Assembly: GCA_964472945.1 (NCBI GenBank)
Contig: CAYYNM010000198.1
Location: forward strand, 1-6,089
Reading direction: 5' to 3'
DNA length: 6,089 nucleotides
Source: QPIN01 sp964472945
GTDB taxonomy: Bacteria > Pseudomonadota > Gammaproteobacteria > Methylococcales > Methylomonadaceae
Positions 1-5,044 of this stretch are shown piece after piece. The notes below the pieces were generated by a model. It worked only from the letters and a program-made list of their open reading frames with translations. It ran no database searches and was not told where the DNA came from. The position numbers and the translations under genes are program-made. Positions within the stretch are counted from its first letter, which is position 1; every line of letters starts with the position of its first letter.

Positions 1-230
1 GGTGTGCCGAGAGGGAGAAATAAAAAAAGCTCTTTTTCCTTAACTTAATGACATTGATCATTACTCCATAAATCTAGCATCTGTAGAAAAGGATTCTCTC
101 TATCCCTCTGTTTTTCAGTACTTTACAAAAGCAACAAGTAAAAACTGGAACATAGAGTTTAAGGCAAAAAGGAGAGGTTTGTATTTATGGTTCTATGAAA
201 TTTGGAGTTTTGCAAGAGCCTCTTATAAAC
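1..230. other. AT-rich stretch with no recognisable gene
   Basis: No convincing coding region is visible on either strand. All three plus frames reach a stop within the first 50 bases. One minus frame stays open from an ATG at 61 to the window edge (20 codons), but it has no clear ribosome binding site and is low in complexity. The stretch is most simply the spacer beyond the end of the chaperonin operon, possibly containing the end of a gene that lies mostly outside the window. Confidence 0.5.
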
Positions 231-232
231 AT

Positions 233-272
233 AAAAAAAACCCCTGCTCATAACAATAAGCAGGGGGTTTTT
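233..272 (-). terminator. Intrinsic terminator of the groES-groEL operon, possibly bidirectional
   Basis: A perfect 8-bp GC-rich stem is formed by CCCCTGCT (241-248) and AGCAGGGG (259-266) around a 10-base loop. Read on the minus strand, the stem is followed by eight U residues (the A run at 233-240), about 40 bases beyond the groEL stop codon. A T5 run (268-272) follows the stem on the plus strand, so the hairpin could also stop transcripts entering from the left. Confidence 0.85.
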
Positions 273-303
273 GAGCTAAAGCAATAAAGCTTTAAGACAA
301 CAC

Positions 304-1953
304 TTACATCATGCCGCCCATACCGCCCATTCCACCCATACCGCCCATATCAGGCATTGCAGGTGCTGAGTCATCAGCAGGTGCATCAGCAACCATGACT
401 TCAGTTGTGATCATTAAACTAGCAACAGATGCTGCATTTTGTAGTGCAGTACGTGTCACTTTTGCTGGGTCTAAAATACCCATTGCAATCATATCGCCGT
501 ATTCGCCAGTTGCAGCGTTGTAACCAAAGTTACCTTCGCCTTTTGCAACTTCGTTAAGTACCACAGATGATTCATCACCTGCGTTCGCAACGATTTGACG
601 TAAAGGCTCTTCCATAGCACGACGTAGTGTATTAATACCTACTGTTTGATCATGGTTGATACCTTCAAGACCTTCAAGTGCCGAAATAGCACGTACCAGT
701 GCAGTACCACCGCCAGCAACAACACCCTCTTCAACGGCTGCGCGCGTTGAATGTAAAGCATCTTCTACGCGAGCTTTTTTCTCTTTCATTTCAACTTCAG
801 TTGCTGCGCCAACTTTGATGACTGCAACACCACCGGCTAATTTAGCCAAACGCTCTTGTAATTTTTCTTTGTCGTAGTCAGAAGTTGCTTCATCTGCTTG
901 TGCTCTGATTTGAGCAACACGGCCTTTGATGTTTTCTTCTGAACCGGTACCATCAATAATGATTGTGTTTTCTTTGCTGATTTGGATTTTCTTAGCCGTT
1001 CCTAACTGGTCCATTTCAACTTTTTCTAAAGATAAACCAATCTCTTCAGAAATCACTGTACCGCCAGTCAAGATTGCAATATCTTCCAACATTGCTTTAC
1101 GACGATCACCAAAACCAGGGGCTTTAACAGCCGCTACTTTAACGATACCGCGCATATTGTTTACAACTAATGTTGCTAATGCTTCACCATCAACATCTTC
1201 AGCGACGATCAATAAAGGACGACCTGCTTTAGCAACGCCTTCCAATGTGGGTAGTAAATCACGGATATTTGAGATTTTTTTATCGAACAATAAAATGAAG
1301 GGATCTTCCAGTTCAACACTCATGCTATCCTGGTTATTAATAAAGTAAGGTGATAAGTAACCACGGTCAAACTGCATACCTTCAACAACATCTAATTCGT
1401 TGTCTAAACCAGAACCTTCTTCAACAGTGATAACACCTTCTTTGCCGACTTTTTCCATTGCATCAGCAATGATTTCGCCAACAGATGCGTCAGAGTTTGC
1501 AGAAATCGTACCTACTTGAGCAATAGCTTCATTATCAGTACACGGTGTTGCTGATGCTACAATGGCTTCTACTGCTTTAACAACCGCTAAATCAATACCA
1601 CGCTTCAGATCCATTGGGTTCATACCCGCTGCAACGGCTTTCATGCCCTCATTCACAATTGATTGAGCTAAAACAGTCGCTGTTGTTGTTCCGTCGCCCG
1701 CGACATCAGAAGTGTGAGACGCCACTTCTTTAACCATTTGCGCGCCCATGTTTTCGAATTTATTTTCCAATTCGATTTCTTTCGCAACAGATACACCATC
1801 TTTAGTGATGGTTGGAGCGCCAAAGCTTTTATCTAATACTGCATTGCGACCTTTTGGGCCTAATGTTACTTTTACCGCATTTGCTAATACGTTAACACCC
1901 GCAACCATTAAGGTACGAGCATCTGAGCCAAATTTTACGTCTTTTGCTGCCAT
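304..1953 (-). CDS. groEL: Chaperonin GroEL (Hsp60, large subunit)
   Basis: This encodes the 60 kDa chaperonin, which forms a double seven-membered ring in the cytoplasm and folds client proteins by ATP hydrolysis under the GroES lid. The protein has 549 residues, the usual length, and aligns nearly end to end with E. coli GroEL. Visible features are the nucleotide-binding LGPKGR (31-36) and GDGTTT (86-91, with Asp87), the hydrolytic Asp398 in RVEDAL, and the family signature AAVEEGVVAGGG (405-416). The apical client and GroES-binding residues Tyr199, Tyr203, Phe204, Leu234, Leu237, Leu259, Val263 and Val264 are all present. The C-terminus carries the flexible GGM repeat tail (536-549), typical of a main housekeeping copy. 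The ATG at 1953 is preceded by AGGA (1964-1967), ten bases upstream. It lies 45 bases after groES and is almost certainly co-transcribed with it. Confidence 0.99.
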   Translation of the reverse strand: MAAKDVKFGSDARTLMVAGVNVLANAVKVTLGPKGRNAVLDKSFGAPTITKDGVSVAKEIELENKFENMGAQMVKEVASHTSDVAGDGTTTATVLAQSIVNEGMKAVAAGMNPMDLKRGIDLAVVKAVEAIVASATPCTDNEAIAQVGTISANSDASVGEIIADAMEKVGKEGVITVEEGSGLDNELDVVEGMQFDRGYLSPYFINNQDSMSVELEDPFILLFDKKISNIRDLLPTLEGVAKAGRPLLIVAEDVDGEALATLVVNNMRGIVKVAAVKAPGFGDRRKAMLEDIAILTGGTVISEEIGLSLEKVEMDQLGTAKKIQISKENTIIIDGTGSEENIKGRVAQIRAQADEATSDYDKEKLQERLAKLAGGVAVIKVGAATEVEMKEKKARVEDALHSTRAAVEEGVVAGGGTALVRAISALEGLEGINHDQTVGINTLRRAMEEPLRQIVANAGDESSVVLNEVAKGEGNFGYNAATGEYGDMIAMGILDPAKVTRTALQNAASVASLMITTEVMVADAPADDSAPAMPDMGGMGGMGGMGGMM

Positions 1954-1998
1954 CTTTTTTAAATCCTATTAATAAATAGTTAATGTGTTTTTAGGCTA

Positions 1999-2286
1999 TT
2001 AACCCAAAATGCCCATAATGTCTTCTTCACGCATAACGATAAGTTCTTCACCGTCGATTTTCACTTCGTTGCCTGAATATTTGCCAAAAAGCACTTTATC
2101 ACCAACTTTTACTTCCAATGCACGTACCTCGCCATTATCAAGTTGCTTACCATTGCCTACCGCTAAAACCTCACCTTCGCTTGGTTTTTCAGTTGCTGAA
2201 CCTGGTAATACGATACCACCTGCAGTCGTTGTTTCTTCTTCAACACGTTTGACAATAACTCTGTCATGTAACGGACGTATATTCAT
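1999..2286 (-). CDS. groES: Co-chaperonin GroES (Hsp10)
   Basis: GroES is the heptameric lid that closes the GroEL chamber during each ATP cycle. The protein has 95 residues and opens with the classic MNIRPLHDRV. The mobile loop (about residues 16-33) contains the hydrophobic IVL (25-27) that docks on the GroEL apical domain. The ATG at 2286 is chosen over an in-frame TTG three bases upstream for two reasons: the purine-rich site AGGAG (2294-2298) sits seven bases before the ATG but only four before the TTG, and family members begin at this methionine. It is the first gene of the groES-groEL operon. Upstream lie a sigma70-like promoter and a CIRCE operator, so repression by HrcA under non-stress conditions is expected. 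Confidence 0.98.
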   Translation of the reverse strand: MNIRPLHDRVIVKRVEEETTTAGGIVLPGSATEKPSEGEVLAVGNGKQLDNGEVRALEVKVGDKVLFGKYSGNEVKIDGEELIVMREEDIMGILG

Positions 2287-2317
2287 CAATATTCTCCTTT
2301 TATATAATTAAAATTCG

Positions 2318-2350
2318 TTATTAGCACTCGCTGGCAATGAGTGCTAATAA
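2318..2350. promoter_or_regulatory. CIRCE operator (HrcA-binding inverted repeat)
   Basis: The sequence is TTAGCACTC (2321-2329), nine bases, then GAGTGCTAA (2339-2347), an exact match to the CIRCE consensus. The dyad extends by three more paired bases on each side, giving perfect 12-bp arms. HrcA is known to bind this element and repress chaperonin operons until heat or unfolded protein titrates it off GroEL. Here it covers the predicted groES -10 edge and transcription start, which suits repression by steric block. No hrcA gene is in the window. Confidence 0.97.
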
Positions 2351-2374
2351 TAGTTAGATTTTGCACTCTGTCAA
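2347..2374 (-). promoter_or_regulatory. Sigma70-type promoter of groES-groEL
   Basis: On the minus strand a perfect -35 TTGACA (2374-2369) is followed after 16 bases by TATTAT (2352-2347). Transcription would start near 2340, inside the CIRCE dyad. No sigma32-type -10 (CCCCAT-like) is seen at a suitable distance, so heat control appears to rest on HrcA rather than RpoH. This is inferred from consensus matching. Confidence 0.75.
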
Positions 2375-2388
2375 GTATGTGGCATTAT
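2361..2388 (+). promoter_or_regulatory. Candidate promoter for moeB, interleaved with the groES promoter
   Basis: TTGCAC (2361-2366) is followed after 16 bases by CATTAT (2383-2388) on the plus strand, giving a predicted start near 2395 and a leader of about 24 bases before the moeB ATG. It overlaps the -35 box of the opposing groES promoter (2369-2374), so the two polymerases could not occupy the region together. The boxes are imperfect and the call rests on position and consensus only. Confidence 0.4.
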
Positions 2389-2418
2389 CCCCCTCTTTCT
2401 CATCATTTTGCTTAGCCA

Positions 2419-3162
2419 ATGAATGACCAACAATTACTTCGCTACAGCCGTCAAATTATGCTTCCTCAAGTTGATATTGAAGGTCAGCAAAAACTTTTAA
2501 ACGCTAAAGTCCTTGTTATTGGTGCTGGAGGCCTGGGCTCTCCTGCTTCAATATACCTAGCCTCAGCAGGCATAGGGCAAATAACAATTTACGATGATGA
2601 TGTGGTTGATTTATCCAACTTACAAAGACAAATTACTCATTACACAGACGATATTGGGACTGCCAAAGTTATTTCAACCCAGCAGACCATTAAAAAAATT
2701 AATCCTGAGGTAAAAGTTACTGCCGTTAAGCAAAGACTGGAGGGCAAGCAGTTACTTGAAGAAGTAAAAGATGCAGATATTGTGCTGGATTGCTGTGATA
2801 ATTTTACGACTCGCTTTGCCATTAATACCGCATGTGTTCAGCATAAAACTGCTTTAGTTTCTGGTGCCGCTATTCGTTTTGAAGGGCAAGTTTCGGTTTT
2901 TACACCGGGTATCAATAACAGTCCTTGTTACAACTGTCTTTATTCTGATACGGGTGAAGAAATGCAAAATTGCGCAACTAACGGTGTTATATCACCCATT
3001 ACAGGGATAGTTGGCAGTATTCAGGCTTTGGAAGCAATGAAACTTATTCTGGGAATAGGCAAGACTTTAACCGGCAGACTGCTACTGCTTGATGGCTTAT
3101 CTATGCAGTGGAATGAAATGAAGCTATGTAAAAACGTACAATGCCCTACTTGTAGATCATAA
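2419..3162 (+). CDS. moeB: MoeB/ThiF-family sulfur-carrier protein adenylyltransferase, probably MoeB
   Basis: This E1-like enzyme uses ATP to adenylate the C-terminal glycine of a small sulfur-carrier protein (MoaD for molybdopterin, ThiS for the thiamine thiazole), preparing it for thiocarboxylation in the cytoplasm. The 247 residues match the family length. The N-terminal LLRYSRQIMLPQ is typical of MoeB. Next come the Rossmann ATP loop GAGGLGS (35-41), the DLSNLQRQ segment with Arg70, Lys83, and the CDNFTTR segment with Asp127. The cysteine Cys185 corresponds to the conserved ThiF/MoeB cysteine. A zinc site is formed by CYNC (170-173) and CPTC (242-245). No Shine-Dalgarno sequence is obvious before the ATG. 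It is a single gene diverging from groES, with no mo- or thi- gene beside it, so MoeB, ThiF or a dual role cannot be separated by context. Overall resemblance favours MoeB. Confidence 0.85.
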   Translation: MNDQQLLRYSRQIMLPQVDIEGQQKLLNAKVLVIGAGGLGSPASIYLASAGIGQITIYDDDVVDLSNLQRQITHYTDDIGTAKVISTQQTIKKINPEVKVTAVKQRLEGKQLLEEVKDADIVLDCCDNFTTRFAINTACVQHKTALVSGAAIRFEGQVSVFTPGINNSPCYNCLYSDTGEEMQNCATNGVISPITGIVGSIQALEAMKLILGIGKTLTGRLLLLDGLSMQWNEMKLCKNVQCPTCRS

Positions 3163-3177
3163 CTATTTTACTTTCTG

Positions 3178-3235
3178 GAGCACAGTGCTTTAGCCTATAC
3201 CTGTATCGATAAAAAAAGGCTAAAGCACTGCGCTC
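3178..3235. repeat. Long imperfect inverted repeat after moeB
   Basis: Arms of 18 bases (3178-3195 and 3218-3235) pair with a single mismatch (A3182 opposite C3231). The core is CAGTGCTTTAGCC against GGCTAAAGCACTG. The 22-base loop holds the palindrome TATCGATA and an A7 run. No T-run follows either arm outside the stem, so it is not a standard intrinsic terminator, although a folded RNA could still protect or end the moeB transcript. Its shape suggests a dispersed palindromic or MITE-like element, which a single copy cannot prove. Confidence 0.7.
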
Positions 3236-3324
3236 ATAGCTTGGGTGAGCGGTAGCGTTATCCGACATGATCAATATGATGGTTTATATCTTGTCGATCA
3301 TTGGCGGAATACACCACTTACCCC
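3236..3324. other. Non-coding spacer resembling decayed intergenic repeats
   Basis: This is the remainder of the gap between the convergent moeB and the small membrane-protein gene. The stretch at 3241-3265 has a partly self-complementary form (GGGTGA against TTATCC with G-T pairs, around a GCGGTAGCG loop). It reminds me of the TTGGGT...ACCCAA palindromic repeats common in proteobacterial intergenic DNA. No reading frame here is supported. The repeat assignment is from memory of such elements and is weak. Confidence 0.3.
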
Positions 3325-3327
3325 TAT

Positions 3328-3531
3328 TTATTTCTTATCACCTTTTATAGAGTGAATAACACTTTCAACCATATTTAACACTTTAGACTCACTATCACCA
3401 TGTGGCTCAGTATCCCCAAAAGGCTCACCATCTTTCTTGGTATACATGTAAATAAAATAGCCTAAAGGGGCAAATGCCAATGCTGCTATTACCAACATAG
3501 CTATATACATAAAAATTAAATCACCTACCAT
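3328..3531 (-). CDS. Small single-pass membrane protein of unknown function
   Basis: I do not recognise this 67-residue protein. It has one strongly hydrophobic segment at about residues 5-30 (IFMYIAMLVIAALAFAPLGY and onward), followed by a Lys-Lys pair and a polar tail rich in Asp, Glu, Gly and Lys. This pattern predicts an N-terminal membrane anchor with the charged tail in the cytoplasm. The gene is credible because a strong purine-rich ribosome site (GAGGAGAGG) lies just before the ATG at 3531, and a reasonable promoter is found upstream. It converges on moeB and diverges from pqqA, so it stands as its own transcription unit. It could be a small accessory subunit of a membrane complex, but nothing in the sequence names one. 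Confidence 0.7.
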   Translation of the reverse strand: MVGDLIFMYIAMLVIAALAFAPLGYFIYMYTKKDGEPFGDTEPHGDSESKVLNMVESVIHSIKGDKK

Positions 3532-3575
3532 AATCCTCTCCTCTATACATTTATTATTATTTTTATCTAGCGTCT

Positions 3576-3604
3576 AATATACCGCCCTATCATTCTACAT
3601 ACAA
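3576..3604 (-). promoter_or_regulatory. Candidate promoter of the small membrane-protein gene
   Basis: On the minus strand TTGTAT (3604-3599) is followed after 17 bases by TATATT (3581-3576), placing transcription about 35-40 bases before the ATG at 3531. A second possible -35, TTGACA, lies further upstream (about 3643-3648) but lacks a good -10 at normal spacing. Support is consensus matching only. Confidence 0.4.
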
Positions 3605-3777
3605 GAAAAACGCAACAATAAAATCTATGTAATGTGTCATTATGTCAATAAAACAACCCAATTACTCACATTAAAAAGATAAACACAACTCCGCTGAACA
3701 AATAATACTCTTTACAAACCTTTAAAATTAATCACCTTTGCACCTAAAAAAACCAAAATCATGCCTTTTATAGCTCT

Positions 3778-3786
3778 TGCTATACT
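3778..3786 (+). promoter_or_regulatory. Candidate extended -10 promoter upstream of pqqA
   Basis: TGCTATACT forms an extended -10 (TGn followed by TATACT at 3781-3786). No good -35 lies at the normal distance, which extended -10 promoters can tolerate. It would give a pqqA leader of about 108 bases. Confidence 0.35.
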
Positions 3787-3807
3787 GTTTTTATATTGCC
3801 CAAAAAG

Positions 3808-3836
3808 TTGCGCAAAGAAAAAGTTCGTCGTATACT
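3808..3836 (+). promoter_or_regulatory. Candidate sigma70 promoter of pqqA
   Basis: TTGCGC (3808-3813), a 17-base spacer and TATACT (3831-3836) give the best two-box promoter before pqqA. The predicted start is near 3843, with a leader of about 58 bases. If this is the main promoter, the in-frame upstream extension of pqqA is not translated. Confidence 0.45.
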
Positions 3837-3844
3837 TCAAAACT

Positions 3845-3864
3845 GCTTACTTGATCAAGCTAGC
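3845..3864. promoter_or_regulatory. Imperfect palindrome at the predicted pqqA transcription start
   Basis: A perfect 10-bp palindrome CTTGATCAAG (3850-3859) is flanked, after two unpaired bases on each side, by GCT (3845-3847) and AGC (3862-3864). Lying just downstream of the better candidate promoter, it is placed like an operator, but no regulator is known for it and the match could be chance. Confidence 0.25.
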
Positions 3865-3900
3865 AAGAAAAAATTACAAAAACTTCTAGAGGTAAATATT

Positions 3901-3975
3901 ATGAAATGGGAAACACCAGCTTACAATGACTTACGTTTTGGTTTTGAAGTAACAATGTACATCTACAACCGTTAA
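3901..3975 (+). CDS. pqqA: PQQ precursor peptide PqqA
   Basis: This 24-residue peptide is the ribosomally made substrate from which pyrroloquinoline quinone is built. The radical SAM enzyme PqqE, with the chaperone PqqD, joins the side chains of a Glu and a Tyr spaced as E-x-x-x-Y. These are Glu16 and Tyr20 here, in EVTMY. The MKW start and the GFEVT context are characteristic, and the C-terminal tail after the Tyr is only four residues (IYNR). The ATG has a strong ribosome site, GAGGT (3889-3893), seven bases upstream. It is the first gene of the pqq cluster and is followed by an intrinsic terminator, which would let this consumed substrate be made in excess of the enzymes. The frame also remains open far upstream of the ATG. 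Confidence 0.95.
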   Translation: MKWETPAYNDLRFGFEVTMYIYNR

Positions 3976-3996
3976 TTTAAACGATTATAGAATAGT

Positions 3997-4031
3997 AAAA
4001 GGGGGAGGCTTAATTGTCGCCCCTTTTTTTT
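3997..4031 (+). terminator. Intrinsic terminator or attenuator between pqqA and pqqB
   Basis: AAAAGGGG (3997-4004) pairs with CCCCTTTT (4020-4027). Further pairs G4005-C4018 and A4006-T4017 form around a bulged G, and eight T residues (4024-4031) close the signal. It lies about 20 bases beyond the pqqA stop. Partial read-through would yield abundant pqqA-only RNA and less of the longer message, a pattern reported for other methylotroph pqq operons. Confidence 0.8.
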
Positions 4032-4058
4032 GCCTGAAACTTATTAATCCCGTATGAT
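4030..4058 (+). promoter_or_regulatory. Candidate promoter for pqqB-pqqC
   Basis: TTGCCT (4030-4035), a 17-base spacer and TATGAT (4053-4058) lie right after the pqqA terminator. They predict a start near 4065, about 28 bases before the pqqB ATG. If real, pqqBC would be transcribed independently of pqqA. The call is from consensus and placement only. Confidence 0.4.
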
Positions 4059-4092
4059 TCAGTTCTTAAACTATTAGATATCAAGTACAAAT

Positions 4093-5001
4093 ATGAAAAT
4101 TAGAGTCCTCGGTTCAGGTGCTGGCGGTGGTTTTCCACAATGGAACTGCAGCTGCCCAAATTGCAAAGCTGTAAGAGCTGGTTCTATTAAAGCCAGCACG
4201 CGCAACCAATCATCTATTGCCATTTCATCTGATGGTGAACATTGGGTGTTGTTTAATGCTTCACCTGATGTACGCGCACAATTAGAACATTTTCCAGAAA
4301 TTCACCCTAAAAATAAAGTGCGCGGCACAGGGATTGAAGCGATTGTGATAATTGACTCTCAAATCGACCATGCCACCGGCCTACTTATTCTCCGTGAAGG
4401 CGACCCACTTAATATTTACTGCACAGAAATGGTAAAACAAGACCTTTCTACTGGTTTTCCTATTTTTAACATCTTAGATCACTTTTGTGGTGTAAATGAT
4501 CATCCAATTCCTTTAAATGGTGACTCATTTACCATCCCTAATATTGATGACCTTGAATTTACGGCTTTAGCGCTTAAAAGTAAGGCACCACCCTACTCAC
4601 CCCACAGAAATGATCCACATGAAGGTGATAATATAGGTATGATCATTCGCCAGGTTTCAACGGGGAAAACTACTTTTTACGCACCAGGCTTGGGCGTGAT
4701 AGAACCCCACGTAGAAAAAGCAATGCGTGAAGCCGACTGTGTGATGGTCGATGGCACATTTTGGACCAATGATGAATTGGCCTCTGTCGGTCGCCCACTA
4801 TTAGCCAGAGCAATTGGCCATATTCCTCAGTCTGGTGAAGGCGGTATGATCGAAATTTTAAATGCAATGGAAAAACCACGAAAAATATTGATCCATATCA
4901 ATAATACCAACCCCATTTTAAATGAAGATTCTGAACAGCGTAAAATATTAGATGCCTCGGGTATTGAAGTATCTTACGATAATATGAAAATAGAGTTATA
5001 A
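4093..5001 (+). CDS. pqqB: PQQ biosynthesis protein PqqB (metallo-beta-lactamase fold)
   Basis: PqqB belongs to the metallo-beta-lactamase fold superfamily. In PQQ synthesis it is proposed to hydroxylate the tyrosine ring of the cross-linked Glu-Tyr dipeptide released from PqqA, before PqqC acts. The 302 residues are the usual length. The N-terminus MKIRVLGSGAGGGFPQWNC is diagnostic and includes the structural zinc site CSCPNC (Cys19, Cys21, Cys24). The usual metal motif of the fold is represented by DSQIDHATG (88-96, with Asp88 and His93). Conserved GHIPQSGEGG (242-251) and HINNTNPIL (268-276) follow near the C-terminus. The ATG gives the canonical start, though its ribosome site is weak. 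The gene lies 117 bases after pqqA, separated by a terminator, and 43 bases before pqqC. Confidence 0.97.
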   Translation: MKIRVLGSGAGGGFPQWNCSCPNCKAVRAGSIKASTRNQSSIAISSDGEHWVLFNASPDVRAQLEHFPEIHPKNKVRGTGIEAIVIIDSQIDHATGLLILREGDPLNIYCTEMVKQDLSTGFPIFNILDHFCGVNDHPIPLNGDSFTIPNIDDLEFTALALKSKAPPYSPHRNDPHEGDNIGMIIRQVSTGKTTFYAPGLGVIEPHVEKAMREADCVMVDGTFWTNDELASVGRPLLARAIGHIPQSGEGGMIEILNAMEKPRKILIHINNTNPILNEDSEQRKILDASGIEVSYDNMKIEL

Positions 5002-5006
5002 ATCAT

Positions 5007-5028
5007 AGCGGACTAAAGTCCGCTCTAC
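5007..5028 (-). repeat. REP-like palindrome between pqqB and pqqC
   Basis: Perfect 8-bp arms AGCGGACT (5007-5014) and AGTCCGCT (5017-5024) surround a two-base centre. On the minus strand the palindrome is directly preceded by GTAG (5028-5025). A GTAG head followed by a GC-rich hairpin is the form of REP sequences mobilised by RAYT (TnpA-REP) transposases. The stem would fold in the pqqBC message between the pqqB stop (5001) and the pqqC ribosome site (5035-5038). Confidence 0.7.
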
Positions 5029-5044
5029 ACATATAGGTAAACTG

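Larger units (their letters stand above)
3532..3900. other. AT-rich divergent intergenic region between the small membrane protein and pqqA
   Basis: This 369-base stretch holds no clear independent gene. It contains a candidate minus-strand promoter near its left end and two candidate plus-strand promoters near its right end. A 13-bp dyad TAATG-TGT-CATTA (3630-3642) and an imperfect palindrome in the pqqA leader are possible regulator sites. The last 153 bases stay open in the pqqA frame (see findings). Confidence 0.6.

Noticed and set aside
2..61. Short minus-strand frame open to the left edge
   Set aside because: It has only 20 codons, low-complexity Lys/Phe/Ser content and no ribosome site, so it is not distinguishable from chance.
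311..1972. Several plus-strand open frames of 70-140 codons across the groEL gene
   Set aside because: They lie antisense to a clearly real, highly conserved groEL; their composition (for example repeated Met-Pro-Pro-Ile from the GGM codons) is that of shadow frames.
2287..2289. TTG as the groES start, adding one residue
   Set aside because: The spacing to AGGAG is only four bases, whereas the ATG three bases later is spaced by seven and matches the family N-terminus.
2009..2311. A 100-codon plus-strand open frame across groES
   Set aside because: It is the antisense shadow of groES, with a Ser/Thr/Pro-rich translation and no supporting start signals.
2340..2400. Sigma32 heat-shock promoter for groES
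   Set aside because: A CTTGACA-like -35 exists, but no CCCCAT-type -10 follows at 13-17 bases; the sigma70 reading with CIRCE explains the region.
2640..2822. 60-codon minus-strand frame inside moeB
   Set aside because: It is antisense to a well-supported gene and shows no recognisable protein features.
4670..4879. 69-codon minus-strand frame inside pqqB
   Set aside because: It is antisense to conserved pqqB and its translation has no family-like pattern.
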